Source of the DNA: Glaesserella australis
GTDB lineage: Bacteria > Pseudomonadota > Gammaproteobacteria > Enterobacterales > Pasteurellaceae
DNA: 64,000 nucleotides
Assembly: GCF_003260095.1 (NCBI RefSeq)
Contig: NZ_PTPX01000019.1
Span: 1 to 64,000, forward strand
Direction: 5' to 3'
Shown here: one piece after another, positions 27,726 to 37,662 of the stretch
Layout of the letters: every line of letters starts with the position of its first letter
Numbering within the stretch: the stretch's first letter is position 1
The notes under the pieces: model-generated
Told to the model about the DNA's origin: nothing
The model's input: the letters and a program-made list of their open reading frames with translations, nothing else
Database searches by the model: none
Made by a program: the position numbers and the translations under genes

Positions 27726-28100
27726 ATGAAAAAATTTATCAAAAGAGCATCTAAATCTCTTAAATCATTTAGAAATCAAGCCACTGCCTCTGTAGCTTTA
27801 GCTATCCTAAGTGTTAATGAAGCACTTGCGGACTTACCAAAAATGCAAGCACCTTCTCGAGGTGAAGGTACAGGCATCATGCAAACGATCAAAAATCATG
27901 CTTATGATGCGTTGATTCTCGGCGGGCTCTTGCTTGGTGCTTTTGCATTTATGAAAGTAGCAGGCTCTCTAATCTCTGAGTTTGGTGAAGTCCAGGCTGG
28001 CCGTAAGAAATGGGGAGACTTAGGGATGCTTGCGCTTGTTGGTGCCATTTTACTCGTGGTTATCATTTGGCTAATTACAGAAGCAAGTAAAATTCTATAA
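27726..28100 (+). CDS. ICE pilin-like membrane protein, TIGR03745 / PFL_4702 family
   Basis: The 124-residue protein has a long cleavable-looking N-terminus (to about EALA), then LPKMQAPSRGEGTGIMQTIKNHAYD and two membrane helices. The layout of a long signal followed by two helices is like VirB2/TraA-type pilins, so it is a good candidate for the conjugative pilin. AGGA precedes the ATG. Confidence 0.82.
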   Translation: MKKFIKRASKSLKSFRNQATASVALAILSVNEALADLPKMQAPSRGEGTGIMQTIKNHAYDALILGGLLLGAFAFMKVAGSLISEFGEVQAGRKKWGDLGMLALVGAILLVVIIWLITEASKIL

Positions 28101-28111
28101 GGGACACCTGT

Positions 28112-28486
28112 ATGAAAGAAGGATCATCAACAGACACAGTTACATTCATTCCAGAGCGCCTAAATCGTCGCCCTGCAGTATTTAGGGGGATGACATTTAT
28201 TGAATTAATTTTAGTGATGTTTATTGGTGCAGTAATTGGTGCTTTATTGGGACTGTTGGTGATCCTTATTTTCCCAGTTGATTGGTATGCAATTCCCATG
28301 GGGATGTTAGCAATTGGCTACTTATCAATGCGATTCGGCGGTGCTTATATTTCTCGCCTTAAACGTGGAAAACCTGATACTTGGTTGGAACGCTATGTAG
28401 AACTCAAAAAGAGTCCGTCACGATTTATTACAACGAATACATACTGGTCTATCAAACGTACACCTAAACAACGGGGTAAAAAATGA
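28112..28486 (+). CDS. ICE transfer protein, TIGR03750 family (TraL/VirB3-like)
   Basis: The 124-residue protein has two closely spaced membrane helices (about 30-70) and the motif FIPERLNRRPAVFRGMTFIE, fitting the TIGR03750 family. Size, helices and position after the pilin-like gene match TraL/VirB3 proteins, which help assemble the pilus at the inner membrane. ATGA overlap with the next gene. Confidence 0.8.
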   Translation: MKEGSSTDTVTFIPERLNRRPAVFRGMTFIELILVMFIGAVIGALLGLLVILIFPVDWYAIPMGMLAIGYLSMRFGGAYISRLKRGKPDTWLERYVELKKSPSRFITTNTYWSIKRTPKQRGKK

Positions 28487-29121
28487 GTAAATATAAACAT
28501 GCACTTACAAGCGAAAGATTTCATATTCAAAGTTTACGGTTAGTTATTCTCATTCTTACAATTATTTCAGGTATTTTTGCTTATGGGTGGTATTCATCTC
28601 CTAAATATTTAACCATTCATAATCCACCTGATTTACGCTCTGGCTCTGTAAGAGCATGGTGGGAGGTACCACCATCCACGGTGTACGCATTTTCATTCTA
28701 TATTTTCCAGCAGTTAAACCGTTGGCCCCAAGATGGCGAAGTGGACTATAAGAAAAATATTGAGGCACTTCAAGCCTATTTGACACCACACTGCTACCAA
28801 TTTTTATTGAGAGATTATGAAAATCGTAACTTATTAGGTGAACTACGAAATCGTGTTCGTGGTGTATATGAGATTCCAGGACGGGGATTCAGTCAATCAA
28901 GAGTAACGATTAATAGCCAAGATGATTGGGATGTTACATTAGACTTAAGTACCGATGAATATTATTTAGATAACCCTGTTAAACGAGTACTTGTTCGCTA
29001 TCCATTACATATTGTTCGTTACGATCTGAATCCTGAAGCCAACCCTTGGGGGCTTGCTCTTAATTGCTATCGCTCAACACCTAAACGTATTGAAATCAAG
29101 GTTGAAGAAGAGAAAAAATAA
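28483..29121 (+). CDS. ICE protein, TIGR03746 / PFL_4703 family (TraE/VirB8-like)
   Basis: The 212-residue bitopic protein has one N-terminal membrane helix (about 20-38) and a periplasmic domain with YLTIHNPPDLRSGS. Topology and gene order match TraE/VirB8 scaffold proteins. The start overlaps the previous stop. Confidence 0.8.
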   Translation: MSKYKHALTSERFHIQSLRLVILILTIISGIFAYGWYSSPKYLTIHNPPDLRSGSVRAWWEVPPSTVYAFSFYIFQQLNRWPQDGEVDYKKNIEALQAYLTPHCYQFLLRDYENRNLLGELRNRVRGVYEIPGRGFSQSRVTINSQDDWDVTLDLSTDEYYLDNPVKRVLVRYPLHIVRYDLNPEANPWGLALNCYRSTPKRIEIKVEEEKK

Positions 29122-29134
29122 TGGGAGTAATTTT

Positions 29135-29983
29135 ATGACAATCAATAAATCAACATTACTACTAACTACGTTACTGTCACTTCCTGCACAAAGTGAAATT
29201 CTTATGCAATGGAATCGAGTTCCACTCCCTATCGATCTGAATGTCAATCAAGAACGCATCGTTTTTGTCGATAAAAATGTTCAAGTAGGTTTACCGTCAG
29301 AATTAGATGGTAAATTACGAGTACAAAGTACAGGTGGTGCAGTCTATCTGAAAGCTAACGAAACTTTCGATTTAAACCGTATCCAATTAAGAGATATGGA
29401 AACAGGGCAAATTGTCCTACTTGATGTGCGTAGTAAAGCAAATACAGGTAAATTAGAATCCGTCAGAATTATTTTCGATGAATCTGTTTCTAATAATAAG
29501 ACTGGTATTGCTCAAACAGATATATCTGACCCAGATGTAAGCATGGAAAATCCAGTAAAAAGTCAATTACCTCCCCCAGCAGCACTCACTAGATATGCAG
29601 CTCAATCCTTGTATGCCCCATTAAGAACGGTAGAACCTCTCCCTGGTGTACGTAGAATAGCGGCAAAACTACCAAAAAGCCTGCCTACATTGATGCCAAA
29701 TTTAAGTATTTTAGCTACACCATTAGATAGTTGGGGGCTTGATGGATACGTTGTCACCGCAGTAAGACTAAAGAATTTAGCTCCTTACCAAGTTAATCTA
29801 GACCCACGGTATTTACAGGGATATTTCTACTCAGCCACTTTTCAGCATAATTGGTTAGGGAAAAAAGGTACGCCAGAAGATACTACTGTAGTTTATTTAG
29901 TCACTGAAGGTGCTCCAAATCAAGCCTTTGTACCTAATGTTATTGTGAAAAAAGCATCCTCAACATCTACCAAAACTAAATAG
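29135..29983 (+). CDS. ICE protein, TIGR03749 / PFL_4704 family (TraK/VirB9-like)
   Basis: The 282-residue exported protein has a short signal (ending near LPAQS) and a beta-rich mature part beginning ILMQWNRVPLPIDLNVNQERIV, as in the PFL_4704 family. Its position after the VirB8-like and before the VirB10-like gene fits the outer-membrane-complex protein TraK/VirB9. GGGAG lies before the ATG at 29135. Confidence 0.8.
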   Translation: MTINKSTLLLTTLLSLPAQSEILMQWNRVPLPIDLNVNQERIVFVDKNVQVGLPSELDGKLRVQSTGGAVYLKANETFDLNRIQLRDMETGQIVLLDVRSKANTGKLESVRIIFDESVSNNKTGIAQTDISDPDVSMENPVKSQLPPPAALTRYAAQSLYAPLRTVEPLPGVRRIAAKLPKSLPTLMPNLSILATPLDSWGLDGYVVTAVRLKNLAPYQVNLDPRYLQGYFYSATFQHNWLGKKGTPEDTTVVYLVTEGAPNQAFVPNVIVKKASSTSTKTK

Positions 29984-29992
29984 GAGATAGAT

Positions 29993-31432
29993 ATGAGTAC
30001 AGTTAAATCAAATGGGTTACTGAAAATTATCGTCCCTATTGTTGTTTTTGCTTTCGCTTTTATCTTATTTGTTACCTATAAAAACAACCAAAATAATCAG
30101 GTATCTCAAAATGAAGTCTCTGATGTCGTTTACGATCTCACTGAAACTGAGCAGAAAGAGCTTGGTCTTACTGCGGGAGATACGCCACATGATACCCTGA
30201 AAACATTATTGGGTGCAGTTAAAGAAACCAAAGCAGAAGTACAACGAACAAACGAAGAGAATGAGCGTCTTAAAAAAGAAAATCAGGCATTGAAAATTCA
30301 GTCTTACGATGTATCTCGTCAAATTGATGATGCTATTCAAACAAAACAACAAGAATTAATGGCTGATTTTGAACGTAGATTTCGTGAAGTAACAGATAGA
30401 TTCTCAAATCTCTCTAATGACAACCCAAGCTCAAACGATATTCCTATTGGTTTAGGAATGGAAGGGGAATCTCAATTTAATAGTTCTCATTCTAATACGG
30501 GTAATGCTTATCAAGATGAAGGAAGCCAATCTGCAGTAAAATGGATTCAGCCATCAGATGTAACATTGACGGATCGTAATGGTAAACCTGTATCCTCAAA
30601 CTTTACTGGAGAAACTGTTGCAAACTTCCCAAATCCATTTAAAGCATTAGATGACTCAACTCTCGGTCAGGCGGCTGTAGAGCTCCACGGACAACCCAAT
30701 TCTCGTGAAAAACAGACAAAAAAACCTTTTTATACTTTACCCGCAAATTCTACGCTGATGGGTTCTGTCGCAATGACTGCATTATTGGGACGAGTGCCTA
30801 TTGATGGAAATGTTACAGATCCTTACCCTTTTAAAGTTGTAATCGGTCGGGAAAACCTTATGGCAAATGGTATTCAGCTTCCTGATGTTGAAGGTGCCAT
30901 TGTTTCAGGAACTGCAAGTGGAGATTGGACATTGTCTTGCGTAAAAGGAAATGTCGATAGTATTACATTCGTATTTAGTGATGGACGTATTGCCACGCAG
31001 GAGAACCAAGGGAGTAACAATGGAAAATCTCTAGGATGGTTATCTAATCCAAATGGATTACCATGTATACCAGGTGAAAGAAAAACAAATGCACCAGAAT
31101 ATTTATCATCTCAATTTTTATTATCCGCAGCAGGAGCAACTGCTCAAAGCATGGCTCAAAGCCAAACTACAACAGTGGTTGATGGTAATTCCGTTGTTGG
31201 TGCCGTCACAGGTAGTCAAGGTAAATATATATTAGGGCAAGCGCTCGGAGGCGGTTTAAAAGAAATGGAAAATTGGTTTAGACAACGCTATGGGCAAATG
31301 TTTGATGCTATTTATGTCCCACCAGGACAAGCTGTTGCGGTTCATATTTCTCAATCAATTAATATTGATTACGATTCTGCAGCTCGTAAAGTGAAATACC
31401 AAAAAAATTCTGGAACTAGCCAAATAGATTAA
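29993..31432 (+). CDS. ICE protein, TIGR03752 / PFL_4705 family (TraB/VirB10-like)
   Basis: The 479-residue protein has one N-terminal membrane helix (about 8-26), a long coiled coil (about 75-145, rich in K/E), and a C-terminal beta-barrel-like domain with LPANSTLMGSVAMTALLGRVPID. This is the envelope-spanning VirB10/TraB architecture that links inner and outer membrane complexes. Confidence 0.85.
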   Translation: MSTVKSNGLLKIIVPIVVFAFAFILFVTYKNNQNNQVSQNEVSDVVYDLTETEQKELGLTAGDTPHDTLKTLLGAVKETKAEVQRTNEENERLKKENQALKIQSYDVSRQIDDAIQTKQQELMADFERRFREVTDRFSNLSNDNPSSNDIPIGLGMEGESQFNSSHSNTGNAYQDEGSQSAVKWIQPSDVTLTDRNGKPVSSNFTGETVANFPNPFKALDDSTLGQAAVELHGQPNSREKQTKKPFYTLPANSTLMGSVAMTALLGRVPIDGNVTDPYPFKVVIGRENLMANGIQLPDVEGAIVSGTASGDWTLSCVKGNVDSITFVFSDGRIATQENQGSNNGKSLGWLSNPNGLPCIPGERKTNAPEYLSSQFLLSAAGATAQSMAQSQTTTVVDGNSVVGAVTGSQGKYILGQALGGGLKEMENWFRQRYGQMFDAIYVPPGQAVAVHISQSINIDYDSAARKVKYQKNSGTSQID

Positions 31433-31442
31433 GGAGATACAG

Positions 31443-31850
31443 ATGAAATTCCCAGTTTTACTGTTAGTTAGCTCATTTATTTTAGCTGGATGTTCTACAT
31501 CACAAGATGAATTATTACCAACAGGTAGTGAAACAATGCAAGACATTTGGCAACAAAATGGTGGGGGAACACAAAGTGGTCTACAAGAAGCCAGAAATGC
31601 ACTTCAGTTTGTAAGACCCATTAATAGTAGCTTTTCAAATGCTGCTGAATACACCCATTACACTCGCACAGCTGCAAATGAAGCAACAAATTTATTTCCG
31701 AGATTGCCTAATCCTGATCTTGTAATGTATGTATTCCCGCATTTATCTCAAACTGCAGAACCAGTTCCCATCCCAGGCTATACAACTGTATTTCCATTTT
31801 ACGGACGAGTTCAATATGCCCAACCAGGTGAGCGAACACGTGAATACTAG
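31443..31850 (+). CDS. conjugal transfer lipoprotein, TIGR03751 family
   Basis: The 135-residue protein has lipobox ILAGC (cysteine near 17) and conserved LPNPDLVMYVFPHL and VPIPGYTTVFPFYGRVQYA. It is a likely VirB7/TraV-like outer-membrane lipoprotein of the core complex. It lies between the VirB10-like and VirB4-like genes. Confidence 0.85.
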   Translation: MKFPVLLLVSSFILAGCSTSQDELLPTGSETMQDIWQQNGGGTQSGLQEARNALQFVRPINSSFSNAAEYTHYTRTAANEATNLFPRLPNPDLVMYVFPHLSQTAEPVPIPGYTTVFPFYGRVQYAQPGERTREY

Positions 31851-31868
31851 TCGTAAAGGATAAAAACC

Positions 31869-34688
31869 ATGTTAAATAGATTATTTGGTCGTAAACAACA
31901 AGTTTCAGAAAGTACAGAAAATGCACCTGAAGCACCAGTCTCTCAACATGTTGAATTCATTCGACGACAAGGTAATTACACTCAAAAAGAACATTTAGAA
32001 CAATACAAGCCATCGCTATCCTTTGTGGATAGGCTTCCTTGGGTCGAGTTCTTAGATGAAGATAAAACATTACTTCTTGAAGATGGTCGTTCTGTCGGTG
32101 CTATTTTTGAGCTTACTGTGATTGGTACTGAAGGTCGTTCTGCGGAATTTTTGGCTAATGCAAGAACCCAAGTCTGCCATGCAATTCAAGATAGTTTTCC
32201 TGAATTAGATATGTCGCCTTGGGTTGTGCAGTTTTATTGCCAAGATGATGAGATGTCCATGGAATATGAAGATATTTTACGTAACTATGTAAAACCTAAT
32301 GCTCAGGGAACTCAATTTACAGAGCAATGGCTTAACATTATGGGAAAACATTTACGTGATGTATCCAAACCAGGTGGTCTATTCGAAGACAAAGCGGTCA
32401 CAGGTACACAATGGCGAGGGCAACAACGTCGTACTCGAATGGTCATTTATCGCTACGTTGAAAAACACATTACACTAGATCAAGCACTAGAAGACTTAAA
32501 TGCAACCTGTGATAGTGTAACGAATGCACTTTTGGGGGCTGGCATTCGAGCTCAGCGTCTGAACGGAAACGCAATTCATCAGTGGCTTTTACGTTGGTTC
32601 AACCCTGTACCTGAAGACTATGATAATCCTGAAGAATTCTATAAGGCCTGTCATTACACTATTAAACAGAACAATAATCCTGATGATCTGTATTTAGTGA
32701 ATGATTTTGCAGAAACGTTACTCGTCAATACACCAAGAACAGAAGGAAGTTATTGGTATTTTGATAATTGTCCACATGAAGTAGTTGTGGTTGATTCCTT
32801 ACGAAGAGCTCCAGAAGTTGGTCATCTTACAGGGGAAGTCAAACGTGGAGATAATGTTAATAGTTTATTTGACCTATTACCAGAAAATACCATTATGGTT
32901 TTAACTGTTGTCGTTTATCCACAAGACCTACTAGAAAACCATATACAGAGTATTAAAGATAGTGCTCTAGGAGAAAATACAGAATCTATTTATGCCAAAA
33001 AAGATTGTGATCGAGTTAAAGATATTTTGAAAGACAAACACAAAATGTATCGATCTTCACTGGCATTTTATCTGCGAGCTAATACCACTGATGAATTACG
33101 AAAACGCTCACGCCGTCTACGAACAACCTTACAGTCAACAGGATTAGTTGCAGTTAAAGAAGGTATGGAAATTGCACCACTAAGTAGCTATATTCGATGG
33201 TTACCTATGTGTTTCAATCCCGCAGACGATCGTCATGCACTCTATACTAAATTCAATTTTGTACAGCATATTGCTAACTTATTACCTGTATTTGGACGAG
33301 GTATTGGTACTCGTCACCCTGGCATTACCTACTTTAACCGTGGTGGTGCCCCCTTAGATTTTGATCCCTTAAATAAAGATGACCGAGCAAAAAGTGGACA
33401 TGCACTTATTCTTGGTCCGACTGGAGCAGGTAAATCAGCTACCTTAAACGGAAAGATTGCACAGTTGATGGCAATTCATCGTCCTCGATTATTTGTCATT
33501 GAAGCGGGAAATTCATTTGGATTAATGTCTGAATATGCAGAACGCTATGGATTAACTGTCAATCGTGTAACTTTGAAGCCTGGTGGGGGTGTTTCACTAC
33601 CATTATTTGCCGACTGTCATCGACTTGTGGCAGATCCTGAATTATCGAAAACCCAAAGCGAATTATTGAAAGAAATCCAAGGAAATCATGTGGAGGATTC
33701 GTCCTCTATTGAAACTGCTGATGAAGAAGAGGGAGATGATCAGCGAGATATATTAGGAGAGATGGAAATTGCCGCTCGTCTAATGATTACTGGTGGAGAG
33801 GTTAAGGAAGATGAAAAACTAACCCGACCTGATAAAGCGATGATTCGCAAAGCAATTCTATTGGCTGCTCAAAAAACATATTCACATGGGCGAACAACAT
33901 TAACTCAGGATATTAGAGACGCTTTTTATGAATTAAGCCAAGATGAATCTCTCCCTGAAGCACGTCGAACACGTGCTTATGAAATGGGCGAAGCTATTGG
34001 GATGTTTTGTTTACCTGGTAGTTTTGAAGCAGAACTTTTCAACAGAGAAGGTGAAATCTGGCCCGATGCAGATATTACGCTTGTTGATTTAGCTACGTTG
34101 GCAAGAGAAGGCTATGAAGCTCAATTAGCTATTGCTTATATCTCTTTGATTAATCATATCAATTCATTAGGAGAAAAATATCAATTTTCAGGTCGCCCTA
34201 TTGTCAATATTACGGACGAAGCTCACATCATTACAGTAAATGCAATGTTAGCTCGCTTTTTGACGAAAGCAGGTAAAATGTGGCGTAAGCTAGGTATTTG
34301 GCTATGGCTTGCCACACAAAACCTGAAAGACTTCCCTGGCGATGCGTCTAAACTACTCTCAATGCTAGAGTGGTGGGAATTATTGTGTCTTGAGAAAGAT
34401 GAAGTAGAACAAGTTGGGCGATTTAAGCAACTAACTCCAGAACAAATTTTCTTAGTTACATCAGTTAAAAAAGAAAACCGAAAATATACAGAAGGTGTCG
34501 TGTTATCAAGTAAGATGGAAGCCTTATTCCGAGTCGTGCCACCAAGTTTATACCTTGCGCTGGCGATGACTGAACCAGAAGAAAAAGCCGAACGTGCTAC
34601 GTTGATGCAAAAATATGGTATTTGTGAACTTGATGCAGCAATTAAAGTCGCAGAAAACATTGACAAAGCAAGAGGAATCACAAAATGA
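31869..34688 (+). CDS. traC: TraC/VirB4-family T4SS ATPase
   Basis: The 939-residue cytoplasmic ATPase powers pilus assembly and substrate transfer. Walker A is LGPTGAGKSATLNGK near residue 517; Walker B lies in NITDEAHIITVNAML, and WLATQNLKDFPGDASKLL follows. The N-terminal half matches the VirB4 CagE/TraC domain. This PFL_4706-type protein is the best marker of the T4SS family. It overlaps the next start by 4 bp. Confidence 0.93.
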   Translation: MLNRLFGRKQQVSESTENAPEAPVSQHVEFIRRQGNYTQKEHLEQYKPSLSFVDRLPWVEFLDEDKTLLLEDGRSVGAIFELTVIGTEGRSAEFLANARTQVCHAIQDSFPELDMSPWVVQFYCQDDEMSMEYEDILRNYVKPNAQGTQFTEQWLNIMGKHLRDVSKPGGLFEDKAVTGTQWRGQQRRTRMVIYRYVEKHITLDQALEDLNATCDSVTNALLGAGIRAQRLNGNAIHQWLLRWFNPVPEDYDNPEEFYKACHYTIKQNNNPDDLYLVNDFAETLLVNTPRTEGSYWYFDNCPHEVVVVDSLRRAPEVGHLTGEVKRGDNVNSLFDLLPENTIMVLTVVVYPQDLLENHIQSIKDSALGENTESIYAKKDCDRVKDILKDKHKMYRSSLAFYLRANTTDELRKRSRRLRTTLQSTGLVAVKEGMEIAPLSSYIRWLPMCFNPADDRHALYTKFNFVQHIANLLPVFGRGIGTRHPGITYFNRGGAPLDFDPLNKDDRAKSGHALILGPTGAGKSATLNGKIAQLMAIHRPRLFVIEAGNSFGLMSEYAERYGLTVNRVTLKPGGGVSLPLFADCHRLVADPELSKTQSELLKEIQGNHVEDSSSIETADEEEGDDQRDILGEMEIAARLMITGGEVKEDEKLTRPDKAMIRKAILLAAQKTYSHGRTTLTQDIRDAFYELSQDESLPEARRTRAYEMGEAIGMFCLPGSFEAELFNREGEIWPDADITLVDLATLAREGYEAQLAIAYISLINHINSLGEKYQFSGRPIVNITDEAHIITVNAMLARFLTKAGKMWRKLGIWLWLATQNLKDFPGDASKLLSMLEWWELLCLEKDEVEQVGRFKQLTPEQIFLVTSVKKENRKYTEGVVLSSKMEALFRVVPPSLYLALAMTEPEEKAERATLMQKYGICELDAAIKVAENIDKARGITK

Positions 34689-35095
34689 AAAGAAAAACAC
34701 TATTTTCTATCTCACCACATGAACCCAGTATTGTGGAATTGAAAAAAATGCTATCCGAACAACAACAAAAACAGGTCGAAGCATTGATTACTTATATTAA
34801 ACAAAGAGTAGGGACACTTAAATATATTAAAACGCATCCATACCGTGTAACGAATATGAATTATATTCGTCTACGATTAATAGGAATTAAAAATAATCAG
34901 GAAGAATCTTTTGATTTAATGATGGTGCTCGCAGGCTATACGGAATTACCTACGCTCGAACAGCCAAACACCTATCGTTTAAATATCAATGTGACTGATA
35001 CAACAGATGCTTTTTGGTTAGTTGAGTTACTTAAACATGAGTTATCCACACAAACTGTGGATAATCATATAACAATATCAGATGCGGAAAGTTAA
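34685..35095 (+). CDS. hypothetical protein downstream of traC
   Basis: The 136-residue soluble protein is coupled to traC by an ATGA overlap. It has a basic N-terminal half (helix EQQQKQVEALITYIKQRVG) and a beta-rich C-terminus. It is not recognised. Its position in the T4SS operon implies a transfer-related role. Confidence 0.6.
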   Translation: MKRKTLFSISPHEPSIVELKKMLSEQQQKQVEALITYIKQRVGTLKYIKTHPYRVTNMNYIRLRLIGIKNNQEESFDLMMVLAGYTELPTLEQPNTYRLNINVTDTTDAFWLVELLKHELSTQTVDNHITISDAES

Positions 35096-35121
35096 CAATT
35101 TGATTTTACAAGGGTATTTTT

Positions 35122-35469
35122 ATGAAGGCTCAAACTGAAGATAAAAACATCAATAATGACACCGTGCCACATAGTAAGTTTTGGTCATTACTGAAATTTA
35201 TCTTTGTGTTTGTATTCATCATTTTGACGCTTCTTGCTATTGCGCATTTGGCCGTAAACTATGGTGTAGAGTTTGACAAAATTACGAATTTTATACAAAA
35301 AACTTGGTATATATGGTTAGCTTTTCGGATAGTTATTTATGGCATCATTATTATCTTCATCAATAAACTGGTAAAAATATCTGAGCAATATAAATCATTA
35401 TTTAGACCTTTAGGAGTTGCTGTTGCAATTATCGAATTAACCAGCTTAATTCAATTATTACAGGGGTAA
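35122..35469 (+). CDS. small integral membrane protein of the transfer operon
   Basis: The 115-residue protein has three likely membrane helices (about 22-45, 60-80 and 90-112) and an acidic N-terminus. It lies 5 bp before the TraG-like gene. The family is not recognised. Confidence 0.65.
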   Translation: MKAQTEDKNINNDTVPHSKFWSLLKFIFVFVFIILTLLAIAHLAVNYGVEFDKITNFIQKTWYIWLAFRIVIYGIIIIFINKLVKISEQYKSLFRPLGVAVAIIELTSLIQLLQG

Positions 35470-35473
35470 GCCA

Positions 35474-36949
35474 ATGAACATATCATTAACAGTAGATAGT
35501 TATTTTGAATATTTCCTAACATTACTTGGCTGGATTATTAATAATGGAATTTGGGATCTGCTTGTTCAATCAGGTTTATTTGCTGCACCAATCTTATTCC
35601 ATGTGATAGGGCTCTTTTTGAAAGTGAGAGAGCAAGGAGATGATGAAGGAGAAAAAGGGCGTTTACTCGCAAGCTGGATTGAAACGAAGATATATATTGC
35701 AATAACCATTATGGTTTTAACTTGTCTTCCCTTGTTTAATGTGTCCTACACAACGCTACAGTTTAATACTGAAAGAATGAAGTCTTGTGGTCACTCAATA
35801 TACAAACCGAGTGATACAGGATTATCCAGTTTATCAAGTGAGTTGAATGGTAAAAGTGCGACATTGCCATTGTGGTGGGCATTTACCTATTCAGTAGGGA
35901 AAGGCTTAACTCATGGAGCCGTGTCTATTATTCCATGTAAGGCTGATTTGAGACAAATTAGATTCGAGGTACAAAATACTCAGATTGCAAATCCCGTACT
36001 CAGACAAGAAGTCCAAGATTTTGTAGAACAATGTTTTATTCCATCTAGAACTAAAATAAAGCGAGAGCAAACATTCTTAAATGAGGCACAGGCTCGTGAT
36101 ATAGATTGGATTGGCTCTAGTTTATTTATAAATATATCTGGATTTTACGATAATTATCGTTCTAAGTTGCCTCGTTCTCAATGGAGTTACTCTTTACCTA
36201 GAGATTCTGGTTTACCTAATACAGGAAACGGGGGATTTCCTACATGTAAAGAATGGTGGGCGGATAGTAGAATAGGATTAAGAGCAAGATTATTAACTCA
36301 ATTTGAGCCAAGCTTATTGAATCGGATGCAAAAAATATGGGGAAATCCTAGTGAATATGAGGATTCCATAATTAGACGATTAGTTAGTCCGCAGAATATT
36401 ACTGTTTCATCAGGCTATGCTTATGGAGGATATGGTGGTAATACCGATCCTAGTTGGTCTAATGCTATTGCGAGAACTGCAGGAACGGCAGCAAATTCTA
36501 TCGCTAGTGTAGCAATGTTTCCAGCATTTGACTCTATTAGACAATCTTTGCCTATGGTTCAAGGCTTAATAATATTAGCTCTAATTGTATCTATACCTAT
36601 TATTACTATATTCAGTGGGTATAGTATTAAAACTATAATGACAATATCTACGATGTTAGTAGGATTGTTCTTTTTGTCATTTTGGTGGGAGTTAGCTAGA
36701 TGGCTTGATAGTTGGATACTATCAGCAATGTATGATAGTGATACACACTCAAGATGGAACCTAGCAGGAATACAAAATACCCAAGATGATTTGATTTTAC
36801 AATTTGTATTAGGGACAATGTTTATTGTATTACCGACATTATGGTTTGGAATGTTAAGTTGGGCAGGGTTTAGTTTTGGAACTGTTATTGCTAATTCAGT
36901 AACGAGAGGAACAAACTCATCTTCCAATAAATTTCCAGTACCAAAATAA
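35474..36949 (+). CDS. traG: TraG N-terminal-domain conjugal transfer protein
   Basis: The 491-residue membrane protein begins with VDSYFEYFLTLLGWIINNGIWDLL, typical of the TraG_N domain, and has helices at about 15-40, 70-90, 355-410 and 440-470 with a periplasmic cysteine-containing loop between. TraG-type proteins act in mating-pair stabilisation and pilus assembly. It is the last plus-strand gene of the T4SS and ends at a shared terminator. Confidence 0.85.
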   Translation: MNISLTVDSYFEYFLTLLGWIINNGIWDLLVQSGLFAAPILFHVIGLFLKVREQGDDEGEKGRLLASWIETKIYIAITIMVLTCLPLFNVSYTTLQFNTERMKSCGHSIYKPSDTGLSSLSSELNGKSATLPLWWAFTYSVGKGLTHGAVSIIPCKADLRQIRFEVQNTQIANPVLRQEVQDFVEQCFIPSRTKIKREQTFLNEAQARDIDWIGSSLFINISGFYDNYRSKLPRSQWSYSLPRDSGLPNTGNGGFPTCKEWWADSRIGLRARLLTQFEPSLLNRMQKIWGNPSEYEDSIIRRLVSPQNITVSSGYAYGGYGGNTDPSWSNAIARTAGTAANSIASVAMFPAFDSIRQSLPMVQGLIILALIVSIPIITIFSGYSIKTIMTISTMLVGLFFLSFWWELARWLDSWILSAMYDSDTHSRWNLAGIQNTQDDLILQFVLGTMFIVLPTLWFGMLSWAGFSFGTVIANSVTRGTNSSSNKFPVPK

Positions 36950-36955
36950 TTTGAT

Positions 36956-36986
36956 AAAAGTAGGCATCTATATGATGCCTACTTTT
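36956..36986. terminator. bidirectional terminator between convergent transfer operons
   Basis: Stem AAAAGTAGGCATC/GATGCCTACTTTT with loop TATAT. T runs exist on both strands, as expected between convergent units. Confidence 0.88.
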
Positions 36987-37165
36987 TAATTTTTCTTAGA
37001 GAAATTATCAGATGGATACCCTAGTTCACGATTTAACATACTAAATACTAGTATATATAAATAACTAAACAACATAACAACTCCAAATATACTACCGACA
37101 AATAAAATTCTAACGCCATAGTATAGTAATTTACCCATTCTAGACTTTAATAAGTAATTTTTCAT
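36986..37165 (-). CDS. small single-span membrane protein
   Basis: This 59-codon frame has GGGAG just before its ATG at 37165. The product has a basic N-terminus (MKNYLLKSRMGKLLYY), one long hydrophobic segment of about 27 residues, and a polar tail. It directly follows the next minus-strand gene and ends at the terminator, so it is the last gene of the minus-strand transfer operon. The family is not recognised. Confidence 0.6.
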   Translation of the reverse strand: MKNYLLKSRMGKLLYYGVRILFVGSIFGVVMLFSYLYILVFSMLNRELGYPSDNFSKKN

Positions 37166-37191
37166 TATTTATCTCCCATAGAACTATAAAC

Positions 37192-37641
37192 TTATGGAGA
37201 AACTCCAGTTTTTCTCATAATTTTAGTATCGAAATTATGTTTGATCTGTTTTTTAGGATTACACTCAAAAATTCCTTTTACAGCCTTATCTTTTGCGTTT
37301 TGAATTAATAATCCAGGCTCTATTAATTCCTTAGGTTTATTATTAGGGTACGCATGTCCAATAATATACGAACTACCTTGATTATGCAATTCAATACCAA
37401 TTGATGTAAAGCCCGACCCGATATCAATAGATGTTCCTTCATGTTTCATTACATCGTTGATAGAGTTACTGAATATTAGGCTGTCATAGGAAAAAATATA
37501 ATCTGACTGAGATTTTTTAATTGTAAGTTGTTTATTTTCAGTGGTTGTACAAGAGTAGATAATATTAGTACTAGAATCACTAGCTAGTGCATTACCAGAA
37601 AAAAGTATCATTGAAATCAATGAGATTGTAATTTTACGCAT
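37192..37641 (-). CDS. hypothetical periplasmic protein
   Basis: The 149-residue protein has a clear signal peptide (MRKITISLISMILFSGNALA) and two cysteines (YSCTTT and FECNPK) that could form a disulfide. The mature part is beta-rich. It lies 21 bp downstream of the lysozyme-fusion gene in the same operon. No family recognised. Confidence 0.6.
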   Translation of the reverse strand: MRKITISLISMILFSGNALASDSSTNIIYSCTTTENKQLTIKKSQSDYIFSYDSLIFSNSINDVMKHEGTSIDIGSGFTSIGIELHNQGSSYIIGHAYPNNKPKELIEPGLLIQNAKDKAVKGIFECNPKKQIKHNFDTKIMRKTGVSP

Positions 37642-37662
37642 ATGAATACTCCTTAGTAATCA

